From contig NZ_LQCI01000014.1 of the NCBI RefSeq assembly GCF_001613935.1, forward strand, positions 193,383-257,382: a DNA stretch of 64,000 nucleotides, given 5' to 3'. Shown piece by piece: positions 51,876 through 61,075 of the stretch. How positions within the stretch are numbered: position 1 is the first letter of the stretch; every line of letters begins with the position of its first letter. The notes below the pieces were generated by a model. That model had not been told where the DNA came from. It saw nothing but the letters and a program-made list of their open reading frames with translations, and made no database searches. A program made the position numbers and the translations under genes. The DNA is from Amycolatopsis regifaucium (GTDB taxonomy: Bacteria > Actinomycetota > Actinomycetes > Mycobacteriales > Pseudonocardiaceae).

Positions 51876-52424
51876 GTGGACCACCATTGGGACGGGTACG
51901 ACAGCATCGGCGGGAGTGTGCCGTTGGACCTGGTCAACACCGTTTCCTGGCGGCGCGATCCGGCCAGGCGGGAAGACCGGCTTTCGGATCCGGCGCGGCT
52001 GTCCGAATGGGTCGTCCTGGTGGGTGCGAGTAGCGAACGACTGGAAATCTCCGAAGCCGTCCTCGAGAGGGTGAAGGCGTTCCGCGAGACGCTCTACCGC
52101 GTGCTCGTGTCGGATCCGCCGGACCTCACGACGCTGCGGAAGCCCCTGATCGAGGCGTACCGGCACGCGTCGCTTCCGTCGTCCTTGCCGCTGCGGTGGG
52201 TGGTACCGCTGGACGACGGCGCCGCTCTGCCGCACTTCCTCGCGTTGGCGACCGAAGACCTGTTGCGCTCCGAAGCACTCGATCGGGTCCGGGAGTGCGA
52301 AGGGCCGGGCTGCGGCTGGGTCTTCACCGATCACACGCGCAACCGGTCGCGGCGCTGGTGCAGTTCGGCGGACTGCGGAAACCGGGCGCGGGCGAAGCGG
52401 CACTACGCCAAAACCCGCGTTTAG
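51876..52424 (+). CDS. CGNR zinc-finger (ABATE) regulator
   Basis: 182 residues. The ABATE domain (LDLVNTVSWRRDPARREDRLSDPARLSEWV, AVLERVKAFRETLYRVL) precedes the C-terminal CGNR finger: CEGPGCGWVFTDHTRNRSRRWCSSADCGNRARAKRHYAK, with zinc cysteines C-x4-C and C-x4-C. Presumed transcriptional regulator of the divergent azlCD. The last two codons and TAG stop lie in the left arm of a family B repeat. Confidence 0.88.
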   Translation: MDHHWDGYDSIGGSVPLDLVNTVSWRRDPARREDRLSDPARLSEWVVLVGASSERLEISEAVLERVKAFRETLYRVLVSDPPDLTTLRKPLIEAYRHASLPSSLPLRWVVPLDDGAALPHFLALATEDLLRSEALDRVRECEGPGCGWVFTDHTRNRSRRWCSSADCGNRARAKRHYAKTRV

Positions 52425-52480
52425 TCCTCTCAGTGCGGTAATTGCGCGCGCAAGGACCGCGTTCAGAGGACTGAACGCGG
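52415..52480. repeat. Family B inverted repeat, copy 2
   Basis: CCGCGTTTAGTCCTCT (52415-52430) and AGAGGACTGAACGCGG (52465-52480) pair with one mismatch, around a 34-base centre that contains GCGCGC. The left arm includes the stop codon of the CGNR gene. Confidence 0.8.
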
Positions 52481-52546
52481 CGAGTTCCGCCACATTCGAC
52501 GGCACCCGACTGGGTCACGACGACGTCCTTCCCGGAGGATGTGCGC

Positions 52547-53638
52547 ATGGACACGTCCGCCTACGACGCCGATCTGCCCGCCAACGTCGAGCGGGCGCTG
52601 GCGGGGTTCCTCGAGCGCGCCGGTGCCGAAATCCGCCGCACCGAACCGAGTGTCGGCGTCGGGATCGACGCGCTGGCCGGGTTCGTGCTGGGCGGCGGCA
52701 AACGCCTGCGCCCGACGTTCGCCTGGTGGGGCTGGCGCGGCGCGGGCGGAGATCCGGCCGGGCCGGACGTCGAAGGCGTGCTGCAGGCGGTGGCGAGCCT
52801 GGAGCTGATCCAGGCGTGCGCGCTGATCCACGACGACCTCATCGACTCCTCCGATTCGCGCCGCGGTTCGCCGACGGTGCACATCGCGGGCGCGAAGCTG
52901 CACGCCGACAGCGGCTGGCTGGGTTCGCCGAGTACGTTCGGGCTCGCGACCGCCGTCCTGGTCGGGGACCTCGCGCTGGCCTGGGCCGACGACATGTTCG
53001 GCGAGGCTCCGCTGCCGCCCGCGGCGCTGGCCGCCGCGCGGCCGGCGTGGCGCGCGATGCGTACCGAGGTGCTCGCCGGGCAGTACCTCGACGTCCGCAC
53101 GCAGGCCACCGGCGACGCCTCCCCCGAGGCGGCACTGCACATCTGCAAGCTCAAGACGGCCGCGTACACCGTCCAGCGCCCGCTTCACCTCGGTGCCGCG
53201 CTCGGCGGAGCCGACGAGACCCTGATCGCGACCCTGCGCGAGTTCGGTGACGAGGTCGGCGTGGCGTTCCAGCTGCGGGACGACCTGCTCGGCGTGTTCG
53301 GCGACCCCTCGGTCACCGGGAAACCGGCGGGCGACGATCTGCGCGAGGGCAAGCGCACCCTGCTGGTCGCCCTCGGTCTCCAGCGCGCGGCCGAACAGGG
53401 CAAGGAAGCGGCGGAGAAGGTCATCTCCGACGCCATCGGCGACGCTCACCTTTCCGAAGAGGCCGTCGAGACCGTGCGCGAGGCGCTGCGGGACGTCGGC
53501 GCGGTCGACGCGGTCGAACGCCGGATCGACGAGCTGACCGATTCCGCGATGGCCGCGCTGGACCGCGCGCACCTGGCCGAACCCGCTCCCGCCGCGCTGA
53601 CCGGGCTGGTCGTCAAGGCGACCCAGCGGACCTACTGA
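52547..53638 (+). CDS. Polyprenyl diphosphate synthase (idsA2-like)
   Basis: 363 residues from ATG 52547 with GGAGG 8 bp upstream (GTG 52541 in frame). A trans-prenyl chain elongation enzyme: first aspartate-rich motif DDLIDSSD begins at D96, preceded by GGGKRLRPTFAWWG; second motif near residue 245 (FQLRDDLLGVFGDP). It sits where M. tuberculosis has idsA2 (Rv2173). Being first in an overlapping unit with phytoene desaturase and phytoene synthase genes, it probably makes geranylgeranyl diphosphate for carotenoids. Confidence 0.92.
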   Translation: MDTSAYDADLPANVERALAGFLERAGAEIRRTEPSVGVGIDALAGFVLGGGKRLRPTFAWWGWRGAGGDPAGPDVEGVLQAVASLELIQACALIHDDLIDSSDSRRGSPTVHIAGAKLHADSGWLGSPSTFGLATAVLVGDLALAWADDMFGEAPLPPAALAAARPAWRAMRTEVLAGQYLDVRTQATGDASPEAALHICKLKTAAYTVQRPLHLGAALGGADETLIATLREFGDEVGVAFQLRDDLLGVFGDPSVTGKPAGDDLREGKRTLLVALGLQRAAEQGKEAAEKVISDAIGDAHLSEEAVETVREALRDVGAVDAVERRIDELTDSAMAALDRAHLAEPAPAALTGLVVKATQRTY

Positions 53639-55113
53639 TGCGCACCGTCACCGGTCCGAGTGACCACGTGGTGGTGATCGGTGGCGGGCTGGCCGGGCTG
53701 ACGGCGACGCTGCACCTGCTCGGCGCCGGACGCCGGGTGACGCTGCTGGAGCAGGACAAGGCCCCCGGCGGCCGCGCCGGGCAAGCGAACTTCGGCGGCA
53801 ACACCGTCGACACCGGGGCCAGCGTGCTGACCATGCCGGAACTGCTCGACGAGGCCTTCGCGGCGGTCGGCGAATCGCTGGCGGACAACCTGACGCTGAC
53901 CCGGCTCGACCCGGCCTACCGCGCCCGCTTCGCCGACGGCAGCACGATCGCCGTGCACACCGACGCGGCGGCGATGGAGGCCGAGATCCGCGCGGCCGCC
54001 GGTCCGGCCGAAGCCGAGGGTTACCGTCGGCTCCGGCGCTGGCTGACCGAGTTGTACGCGGTGCAGAAGGACCGGTTCATCGGCGCGAACTTCGACTCCC
54101 CGCTCGATCTCGCGCGCCCGGAACTGGCGAAACTGGCCGCACTGGGCGGTTTCGGACGACTCGGCCCGAAGATCGGCGGTTTCCTGCGCGACGACCGGGT
54201 ACGCCGCCTGTTCTCCTTTCAGGCGCTCTACGCGGGACTCGACCCGGCCCGCGCGATCGGCGCGTACGGCGTCATCTCCTTCATGGACACCGTCGGCGGG
54301 GTCTACTACCCGTCGGGCGGGATGGGCGAGATCGCGCGGGCGCTGACGGCCGCGGCCGGACGGGCCGGTGCGGAGGTGCGGTTCGGCACCGAAGCCGCTT
54401 GGCTGGAAAGGGTTTCCTCGCGCGTGCGCGCGGTGCGGACCCGTTCGGGTGAGCGGATCCCTTGTGACACCGTGGTTCTCGCGACCGAACTCGGTACCGC
54501 GTACCGGCTGCTCGGCGCCCGCCCCCGGCGGCCGCTGCCGCTGCGGTACTCGCCGTCGGCCGTCGTACTGCACGGGCACGCGCCGCGGTCGTGGCCGGAT
54601 CTGGGCCACCACACCATTTTCTTCGGCCATGCCTGGGAAAAGACGTTCTCGGAGATCATCCGCGAGGGCAAGCTGATGAGCGACCCTTCACTGCTGGTGA
54701 CCCGGCCGACCGCGACCGAACCGGGCCTCGCCTCCAGCGGCGACCAGGTGATCTCGGTACTGGCACCGGCGCCGAACCTGCGCCGAGGCAAGATCGACTG
54801 GGACCGGGTCGGGCCCGCTTATCGCGCGGAACTGCTGAGCACCTTGGAAAAGCGCGGCCTCACCGGCTTCGCGGACGAATTCACCGTCGACGAGATGATC
54901 ACCCCCGCGGGCTGGGCGGAGCGCGGGCTCACCGCGGGCACGCCGTTCTCCCTCGCGCACACCTTCGCCCAGACCGGCCCGTTCCGGCCGGGAAATCTGG
55001 TGCGGGCGGCGGAAAACGTGGTGCTCGCCGGCTGCGGGACCACGCCGGGTGTCGGTATCCCGCCGGTGGTGATCTCCGGCAGGCTCGCGGCGGAACGGGT
55101 CACCGGGCGATGA
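53638..55113 (+). CDS. crtI: Phytoene desaturase (CrtI type)
   Basis: 491 residues, starting in a TGATG overlap with the prenyl synthase. FAD-binding [38 protein letters not shown] covers about residues 11-47. [22 protein letters not shown] and the C-terminal [29 protein letters not shown] are characteristic CrtI signatures. The frame is intact, so the enzyme could be functional even though the phytoene synthase next to it is broken. Confidence 0.93.
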   Translation: MRTVTGPSDHVVVIGGGLAGLTATLHLLGAGRRVTLLEQDKAPGGRAGQANFGGNTVDTGASVLTMPELLDEAFAAVGESLADNLTLTRLDPAYRARFADGSTIAVHTDAAAMEAEIRAAAGPAEAEGYRRLRRWLTELYAVQKDRFIGANFDSPLDLARPELAKLAALGGFGRLGPKIGGFLRDDRVRRLFSFQALYAGLDPARAIGAYGVISFMDTVGGVYYPSGGMGEIARALTAAAGRAGAEVRFGTEAAWLERVSSRVRAVRTRSGERIPCDTVVLATELGTAYRLLGARPRRPLPLRYSPSAVVLHGHAPRSWPDLGHHTIFFGHAWEKTFSEIIREGKLMSDPSLLVTRPTATEPGLASSGDQVISVLAPAPNLRRGKIDWDRVGPAYRAELLSTLEKRGLTGFADEFTVDEMITPAGWAERGLTAGTPFSLAHTFAQTGPFRPGNLVRAAENVVLAGCGTTPGVGIPPVVISGRLAAERVTGR

Positions 55114-55748
55114 ACGAGCTCGACGCCGCGGGTATCACCGGACAGGCGTTGCGGGCGGCGTACACCGAGTGCCGCCGGATCAACGCGCGCCATGGCCGCA
55201 CCTTCTTCCTCGCGACCCGGCTGCCGCCGCCGCGGGGCGCGGCCGTTCGCGCACGCGCTGGACGAGGTCGCCGCTTCGGCCGGGCGGGTTTTCGACGGTG
55301 TCAGCCGCGGGCCGTTCGACGCGTTCCTGCGGTCCATGGCGATGGACATCGAGATCACCGAGTACGCGACCTATGCGATCTGCGGGAGTACATCCACGGC
55401 TCGGCCGGGGTGATCGGCCTGCAGATCTCGACCGGGGAAGGCTTTACCTGCCCACCGAGGAGCTGGCCGCGTTCGGCGTCGACCGCGAACTGCTCGAGTG
55501 GTCGCGTTCGAGGGGGCTCGGTGTACCGCCGCGCGGAAGCGGGAATCCCGTTGCTGCGCGAGGAATCCCGGGCCTGCGTGCGGACCGCGCTCGTCCTCTG
55601 CGAAGGCATCCTCGACGAGATCGTGGCACTCGATTACGACGTGCTGAACACCCGCGTGGTCGTGCCGCGCCGCCGCCGGACGGGGGTCGCCTTGCCGGGT
55701 CTGTTGACGAGCGCGTGGAGCAACTCCAGGCTTAGGGTGCGGTCATGA
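55110..55748 (+). pseudogene. crtB: Phytoene synthase, decayed by internal deletions and frameshifts
   Basis: CrtB sequence is spread over three frames. Frame 0 reads MNELDAAG...[21 protein letters not shown]. At about 55235-55243 it jumps to frame +1 ([19 protein letters not shown] ... ITEYATYA), losing the segment with the first aspartate-rich site. A single missing base near 55376 returns to frame 0 ([16 protein letters not shown]). Near 55425 another deletion removes the second Asp-rich motif region and resumes in frame +2 at [28 protein letters not shown] last deletion near 55510 returns to frame 0 ([22 protein letters not shown]...). No stop codon interrupts frame 0, so a 212-residue ORF exists, but the enzyme (normally ~300 aa) cannot be active. 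Overlaps crtI by 4 bp. Confidence 0.88.
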
Positions 55749-56530
55749 CCACTGCTGCGAACAGGAAGATCCGGATCGGCGTCCAGCTGCAGCCGCAGCA
55801 CGCCGAGTACAAGGCGATCCGCCGGGCGGCCTCGGAGGCCGAAGACCTCGGTGTGGACATCGTGTTCAACTGGGACCACTTCTACCCGCTGTTCGGCGAC
55901 CCCGACGGTTTGCACTACGAGTGCTGGACGATGCTGGGCGCCTGGGCGGAGTCCACGTCGCGGGTCGAGATCGGCGCACTGGTGACGTGCAACAGCTACC
56001 GCAACCCCGAACTGCTGGCCGACATGGCCCGCACCGTCGACCACATCTCCGACGGTCGGCTCATCCTCGGCATCGGCTCCGGCTGGTTCGAGAAGGACTA
56101 CGACGAGTACGGCTACGAGTTCGGCACGGCGGGCGGGCGGCTCGACGACCTCGCCGAGGCGCTCCCGCGGATCGAGAGCAGGCTCGGCAAACTGAACCCG
56201 GCGCCGACCCGCAAGATCCCGGTGCTGATCGGTGGCGGCGGCGAGAAGAAGACGCTGCGCCTGGTCGCGAAGCACGCCGACATCTGGCACGGCTTCGGCG
56301 ACCCGGAGGTCGTCGAGCGCAAGGTCAAGATCCTCGACCAGCACTGTGCCGACATCGGCCGGGACCCGAAGGAGATCGAGCGTTCGGTCGGCGTCGACGG
56401 CGACCCCGAGGAGCTGGGCCCGAAGCTGCTGGAGCACGGCGTCTCGCTGTTCACCGTGGCGACCGGCGGACCGGACTACAACTTCGACAAGCTGCGCGCC
56501 TGGATCCAGTGGCGCGACAAGCAGTCCTGA
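55745..56530 (+). CDS. LLM-class F420-dependent oxidoreductase (Rv2161c-like)
   Basis: 261 residues, ATG overlapping the stop of the crtB remnant. A luciferase-like TIM barrel: RIGVQLQPQHAEYKAIRRAASEAEDLGVDIVFNWDHFYP, TSRVEIGALVTCNSYRNPELLADMARTVDHISDGRLILGIGSGWFEKDYDEYGYEFG and IPVLIGGGGEKKTLRLVAKHADIWHGF. The GSGWFEKDY block is typical of F420-dependent members. Substrate unknown. A family A repeat follows 18 bp after the stop. Confidence 0.9.
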   Translation: MTTAANRKIRIGVQLQPQHAEYKAIRRAASEAEDLGVDIVFNWDHFYPLFGDPDGLHYECWTMLGAWAESTSRVEIGALVTCNSYRNPELLADMARTVDHISDGRLILGIGSGWFEKDYDEYGYEFGTAGGRLDDLAEALPRIESRLGKLNPAPTRKIPVLIGGGGEKKTLRLVAKHADIWHGFGDPEVVERKVKILDQHCADIGRDPKEIERSVGVDGDPEELGPKLLEHGVSLFTVATGGPDYNFDKLRAWIQWRDKQS

Positions 56531-56548
56531 GGTTCTTCCGCGCGCCAG

Positions 56549-56591
56549 GAAAGGTCCTTTCCTTGCAAATTTCGCGAGGAAAGGACCTTTC
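56549..56591. repeat. Family A inverted repeat
   Basis: GAAAGGTCCTTTCCTTGC (56549-56566) pairs with GCGAGGAAAGGACCTTTC (56574-56591), one mismatch, centre AAATTTC. Located between convergent genes. The stop codon of the minus-strand gene (TGA in CATGAAAGG) falls at its right edge. Confidence 0.82.
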
Positions 56592-57150
56592 ATGGCGTCT
56601 CGGGTGGCTTACGCCGGTGAGCAGCCACCCGCTCCCGGGTCGCACACCGCGTCGAGCAGTACCGACGCGGACTCCCCCCACCCAAGTGCGCGAAGGGCTT
56701 CCCGCAGCCCGAAGCGGCGCATAGACCGCCCGGAGGCGCCTGGCGGTCCGCCAGCAACACCGCCAGTGCCAGCGCGGACGACGTCACCAGCCACGCACCC
56801 CACGGCCCGTCGTCGTCGGCATCGACGTGCAGATGCCAGCCGAACCCGGAGTCGTGGTCGGTCAGCCGCGGCGGATGCGCGTGCCGGGCCAGCAACCGGT
56901 TGAGCACCTCGGCCGCCTCCGCGACCTCCCGCGCCGCGAACACCTCACGCAGCTCCAAGGCCGCCTCGCGCAACGACGTCACGTCCGAAGGCGTCAGCTC
57001 GACGCCGGTCTCCCCGTGCGCCTCCAGCACGGTTCGTACAGCCTCGACCGAGGGGTCCGGGGCGAGCAGAACCTCCAGGAGGTCCACCGCCCGCTGCGCC
57101 GCCGCCCGCGCGGAGCGGCCCGGCAGGAAATCCCGCTGCGCTGAAGTCAT
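56590..57150 (-). CDS. CGNR zinc-finger (ABATE) regulator
   Basis: 186 residues from ATG 57150. The ABATE domain (AAQRAVDLLEVLLAPDPSVEAV, SLREAALELREVFAAREVAEAAEVLNRLLA) leads to the finger CAASGCGKPFAHLGGGSPRRYCSTRCATRERVAAHRRK with C-x4-C and C-x3-C. A further ATG at 57174 overlaps the start codon of the divergent MFS gene by two bases and is less likely. Second CGNR gene of the window and again divergent from a transporter, its probable target. Confidence 0.85.
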   Translation of the reverse strand: MTSAQRDFLPGRSARAAAQRAVDLLEVLLAPDPSVEAVRTVLEAHGETGVELTPSDVTSLREAALELREVFAAREVAEAAEVLNRLLARHAHPPRLTDHDSGFGWHLHVDADDDGPWGAWLVTSSALALAVLLADRQAPPGGLCAASGCGKPFAHLGGGSPRRYCSTRCATRERVAAHRRKPPETP

Positions 57151-57172
57151 ATCCCACTGTAACGTCTTTTTC

Positions 57173-58351
57173 ATGAGAGGCCGTTACAGACTCGCCGTCT
57201 ACCTCACCGGAGCGACGGTCGCCAGGACCGGTGACGAGCTGTCCGGGCCGGCGTTGCTGCTGCTCGGTCTCAGTGTCGACGGCTCGGCCGCCACGGGATC
57301 CGCGCTGCTCGCCGGCTTGACGATCGCCGCGGCGGCGGGCGGGCCGCTGCTCGGCGCGCTGCTCGACCGCAGTCCCCGGCCGGGACGGCTGCTGGCGTGG
57401 GCGTTGCTCGCCTACGCGGGCGGGCTCGGGGCGGTACTCGCGCTCGTCGAAGTCCCCGCGGCGATCGCGGTCGCCGTCGCGGCGGGACTGCTCAACCCGG
57501 CACTGGCCGGCGGCTGGACGGCTCAGCTGCCCCACGTCCGCGGTGGGACCTCCTTGCCGAGGGCCAGTGCGCTGGACGCGATGACGTTCACCGCGGCGAG
57601 CCTCATCGGGCCGGGACTGGCCGGGCTGGTGACCGCTTACGTCGGCGCCCCGGCCGCGGTCGCCGTCGCGATCACCCTCGTCGCGGCGGCCTTCCCGGCC
57701 GCGTGGTCGCTACCCGCCGTCGAGGCCCAGCCCGCGAAACCGATCCGCCACCGGCTCGCCGAGGGGTTCGCCGTCCTCTTCCGCAATCGCTCGCTGCTGC
57801 GGGCGACCGCGACGTCCACGGTGTCCTTCGTCGGCATCGGGATCGCCGTGGTCTGCTACCCGCTGCTCGGCGCCCAACGGCTGGGGAACGCGGGGTTCGG
57901 CGCGCTCCTGCTCACCGCGCTGGCCGCCGCGTCACTGGTCGCGAACGCCGTGCTGGCCCGCAAGCCGCCACCACCGGATCGCACCGTGCTCGTCAGCACC
58001 GTCCTGCTGGGCGTGAGCTTCCTGGTCGCGGCGGCCGGGCACGACGTGGCGACCTTGCTGGCCGCCGCCGTGCTCGCCGGTTTCGCCGAAGGACCCCAGC
58101 TTTCGGCGCTCTTCGCCATCCGGCATCGCGAAGCACCCGCAGGGGTGCGGGCGCAGGTTTTCACGACGGCGGCAAGCGTGAAGATCACCGGACTCGCGGC
58201 GGGCGCCGCGGTCGCGGGACCGCTGAGCGCACTCTCCGTAACCACCGGGCTGTGCGCCGCCGCGGGCTGTCAACTGCTCGCGGCTGCGACGTATGTCCTG
58301 GTCGGAACGTCCGGACGGACTAGAACGCCATCGCCTGCGCGCGCCGCTTGA
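57173..58351 (+). CDS. MFS transporter
   Basis: 392 residues from ATG 57173. Twelve predicted helices, starting YRLAVYLTGATVARTGDELSGPALLLLGL; the motif GGPLLGALLDRSPRPGRLLAW between helices 2 and 3 is an MFS A-motif variant. Probably an exporter of the DHA type. Only 22 bp separate its start from that of the divergent CGNR regulator, so their promoters must overlap coding or be leaderless. The 3' end overlaps the convergent gene by 32 bp. Confidence 0.85.
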   Translation: MRGRYRLAVYLTGATVARTGDELSGPALLLLGLSVDGSAATGSALLAGLTIAAAAGGPLLGALLDRSPRPGRLLAWALLAYAGGLGAVLALVEVPAAIAVAVAAGLLNPALAGGWTAQLPHVRGGTSLPRASALDAMTFTAASLIGPGLAGLVTAYVGAPAAVAVAITLVAAAFPAAWSLPAVEAQPAKPIRHRLAEGFAVLFRNRSLLRATATSTVSFVGIGIAVVCYPLLGAQRLGNAGFGALLLTALAAASLVANAVLARKPPPPDRTVLVSTVLLGVSFLVAAAGHDVATLLAAAVLAGFAEGPQLSALFAIRHREAPAGVRAQVFTTAASVKITGLAAGAAVAGPLSALSVTTGLCAAAGCQLLAAATYVLVGTSGRTRTPSPARAA

Positions 58352-58688
58352 CCTCGGTGCCGTGGCTGGTCCGGAGCGCGTTGACCGGGGTGGCCCCCGG
58401 CAGGGTCTCGTCCTCGGCGAAGAGCCAGCGCAGCATCTCGGTCCGGCTGAAGCCGGAGTCCGCGAGCACCGTGATGGTGCCGGCCAGGCCCTTGACCACG
58501 CCGTCCTTCACCAGGAACGCGCCGGGAACGTACAGCTCACCCTTGCGCCGGACGGCGATCAGATGACCGTCACGCAACATCTGGCGGACCTTGTTGGCCG
58601 AAACGTTCAGCGCGGTCGCGACCTCCGAGATCGGCAGAACGGCCACATCTGCACCGAGAACGTCGTCGGCGACGGGAATACCACTCAC
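58320..58688 (-). CDS. Rv2175c-like DNA-binding protein
   Basis: 122 residues. A winged helix-turn-helix occupies VLPISEVATALNVSANKVRQMLRDGHLIAVRRKGELYVPGAFLVKDG; the C-terminal half (VVKGLAGTITVLADSGFSRTEMLRWLFAEDETLPG) forms the rest of the small domain. In M. tuberculosis the homologue Rv2175c is phosphorylated by the adjacent kinase PknL, reducing DNA binding. The divergent arrangement with pknL is conserved here. Confidence 0.9.
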   Translation of the reverse strand: MSGIPVADDVLGADVAVLPISEVATALNVSANKVRQMLRDGHLIAVRRKGELYVPGAFLVKDGVVKGLAGTITVLADSGFSRTEMLRWLFAEDETLPGATPVNALRTSHGTEVKRRAQAMAF

Positions 58689-58872
58689 AGGTCACACTGT
58701 GCCACATTCCGTCTCGCGTCCCGTTACTGCGCACGGGTGACGACTCCGCCATGACGGAAAGTGCCCGTTCGGTGACGCATACCACCGTTCCGACGAAATG
58801 GCGGAAATCGTGATCCCGCCCGTGCCAGGTCCCGTACACCAGAACATGGGCACTTCCGTACGATCCATAGCC

Positions 58873-60945
58873 GTGACACGCACGGACCCCACTCTGGTGG
58901 GCACTCTGCTCGAGGGCCGTTACCGGGTGGACAAGCTGCTCGCGCGCGGCGGGATGTCGTCGGTGTACCGCGGCGTCGACACCCGCCTGGACCGTCAGGT
59001 CGCCATCAAGATCATGGACCCCCGCTTCGCCGACGACAGGTCGTTCGTCGAGCGCTTCGAACGGGAGGCCCGTTCGGCGGCCCGGCTGCACCATCCGCAC
59101 GTGGTGGCGGTACACGACCAGGGCTTCGACACCCCCGGCGGGGAGGAGTCCGGGCGCGCGTTCCTGGTCATGGAACTCGTCGACGGCGGAACCCTGCGCG
59201 AACTGCTCGCCGAACGCGGCCCGCTCGACGTCGCGCTCGCGCTGAGCATCGCCGAACCGGTGCTGTCCGCCCTCGCGGCGGCGCACGCGGCCGGGCTGGT
59301 GCACCGCGACGTCAAACCGGAGAACGTGCTCATCGGCCGCGGCGGCACGGCGCTTTCCGGCGGCGTGGTCAAGGTCGGTGACTTCGGTCTGGTCCGCGCG
59401 ATCGCGAGCGCGGGGACCACGAGTTCGAGTGTCATCCTCGGCACCGTCGCCTACGTCTCGCCCGAACAGGTCGCCACCGGCGCGACCACCTCCAGCGGCG
59501 ACGTCTACTCCGCCGGGATCCTGCTGTACGAAATGCTCACCGGCCGGGCCCCCTACACCGGCGACACCGCCATCTCGGTGGCGTACCGGCACGTCAACGA
59601 CGACGTCCCGCGCCCGAGTGAACTGCGGCCGGGCATCCCGCCCGCGCTGGACGAGCTGATCCTGCGCGCCACCCGCCGCGACCCCGAACAGCGGCCGTCC
59701 GACGCGGCGGTGTTCCTCGCCGAGCTGAACCATCTGCGCACCATCCTCGGCATCCCCTCCGTCCCGGTACCCGTGCCGCTGCCGCCCGACGCCGACCGGG
59801 AGACCGACGCCGAACGCACCACCCCCGGCATCCCGGCCGTCCCCGCGATGAACGCCGCGACGGCGACGACGGTGCTGGCCCCGGTCGCCGAGGCGACCTT
59901 GCCGGTCACCGGCCCGCGTGGGACGCAGGCGCTGCACCGGGAGCCGCGGTTCCCGCCCACCCCGCCGCCCGGCACCCAGCCGCCGCGGACGCCGCCTCCC
60001 CGGGCCAAGCCGCCCGCGGACGACGAAGACCAGCCGCGGTCGCGAAAACGCCTTTACCTGATGATCGCGGCCGCGGTCCTGGTACTCGGGGGCCTGATCG
60101 GCGCGTTCGCCTTCATCCTCAACGACTCCGGTCCGACGTCGTCCTCGGTGCCGAAGCTGGCCGGGATGAACCAGGCCGCCGCCGGTGACGCGCTCCGTTC
60201 GGCGAAGCTGACCCCGGCCTACACCGAGGAGTACAGCGACACCGCGGCGCAGCACACGGTGATCCGGTCCGATCCGGCGGCGGGCGCGTCGCTCGCGCCG
60301 GGCTCGACGGTCAACGTGGTGCTGTCCAAGGGCCGCCCGATCGTGCCGGACATCCAGGCCGGGACCAGCCAGCAGGACGCCGAGACGGCGATCAAGGCCG
60401 CACAGCTCACCCCGGCGCGAGGTGAGCAGGAGTTCAGCGACGTCGCCAAGAACAAGGTGATCCGCGTCGACCCGAGCCCCGGTTCGCAGCTGAACATCGG
60501 CGGGCAGGTCACGATCATCCTCTCGAAGGGCCCCGAGCCGCTGCCGCCGGTCCCCGACGTCACGGGCCAGAGCAAGGACGCCGCGTTCTCCATCCTCCAG
60601 CAGGCCGGTTTCCAGCCGTTCCAGGCCGGTGAGGAGTTCTCCGACCAGTTCGCCGCCGGCCAGGTGATCCGCACGGACCCGAAGGGCGGCGGCAAGGCGA
60701 GCAATCGCCGCATCGGGGTCTTCGTTTCGAACGCCGTCGAAGTACCGAACGTGACCTTCAAGCGGATGGAGGAGGCGTTCCAGATCCTGCGACAGGCAGG
60801 TCTGGAGCCCGACCGTCAGGGTCGCGGAAACGGCAACGGCCACGGCGGCGGAAACGGTGGTTTCGACTTCGTTCTGGAGCAGGATCCGCAGCCCGGCACC
60901 AAGGTCCCGAAGGGCTCAAAGGTGCGGATCAGGGGCTTCGGGTAA
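58873..60945 (+). CDS. pknL: Serine/threonine protein kinase with PASTA domains
   Basis: 690 residues from GTG 58873, chosen because the protein then begins shortly before GRYRVDKLLARGGMSSVYRG; a TACGAT -10-like hexamer 8 bases upstream would make the mRNA leaderless. Catalytic residues: K46 in VAIKIMD, HRDVKPEN near 144, GDFGLVR. A Pro-rich juxtamembrane segment, one membrane helix at about 395-416, and four extracellular PASTA repeats (from SSVPKLAGMNQAAAGDAL on) follow. PASTA domains bind muropeptides, so it likely senses cell-wall state. The partner substrate is the Rv2175c-like gene. Confidence 0.93.
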   Translation: MTRTDPTLVGTLLEGRYRVDKLLARGGMSSVYRGVDTRLDRQVAIKIMDPRFADDRSFVERFEREARSAARLHHPHVVAVHDQGFDTPGGEESGRAFLVMELVDGGTLRELLAERGPLDVALALSIAEPVLSALAAAHAAGLVHRDVKPENVLIGRGGTALSGGVVKVGDFGLVRAIASAGTTSSSVILGTVAYVSPEQVATGATTSSGDVYSAGILLYEMLTGRAPYTGDTAISVAYRHVNDDVPRPSELRPGIPPALDELILRATRRDPEQRPSDAAVFLAELNHLRTILGIPSVPVPVPLPPDADRETDAERTTPGIPAVPAMNAATATTVLAPVAEATLPVTGPRGTQALHREPRFPPTPPPGTQPPRTPPPRAKPPADDEDQPRSRKRLYLMIAAAVLVLGGLIGAFAFILNDSGPTSSSVPKLAGMNQAAAGDALRSAKLTPAYTEEYSDTAAQHTVIRSDPAAGASLAPGSTVNVVLSKGRPIVPDIQAGTSQQDAETAIKAAQLTPARGEQEFSDVAKNKVIRVDPSPGSQLNIGGQVTIILSKGPEPLPPVPDVTGQSKDAAFSILQQAGFQPFQAGEEFSDQFAAGQVIRTDPKGGGKASNRRIGVFVSNAVEVPNVTFKRMEEAFQILRQAGLEPDRQGRGNGNGHGGGNGGFDFVLEQDPQPGTKVPKGSKVRIRGFG

Positions 60946-61075
60946 CGCGAAAGGTGTGATGAAACCGTTCAGTACCGGCATGGTCATCGGATACCGTGAA
61001 CCGCATGGTGGTCTTTGACGGCGTGAGCGGCATGTCGGACAGGTTCGCCCCGCGTGCAGTCGCGCCTGGTCCGCG

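Noticed and set aside
56451-56681. ORFs reading MKGPFLA / RKGPFLA through repeats at 12.9, 47.3 and 56.5 kb
   Set aside because: The similar peptides come from translating the same family A inverted repeat in one frame; they are not a protein family.
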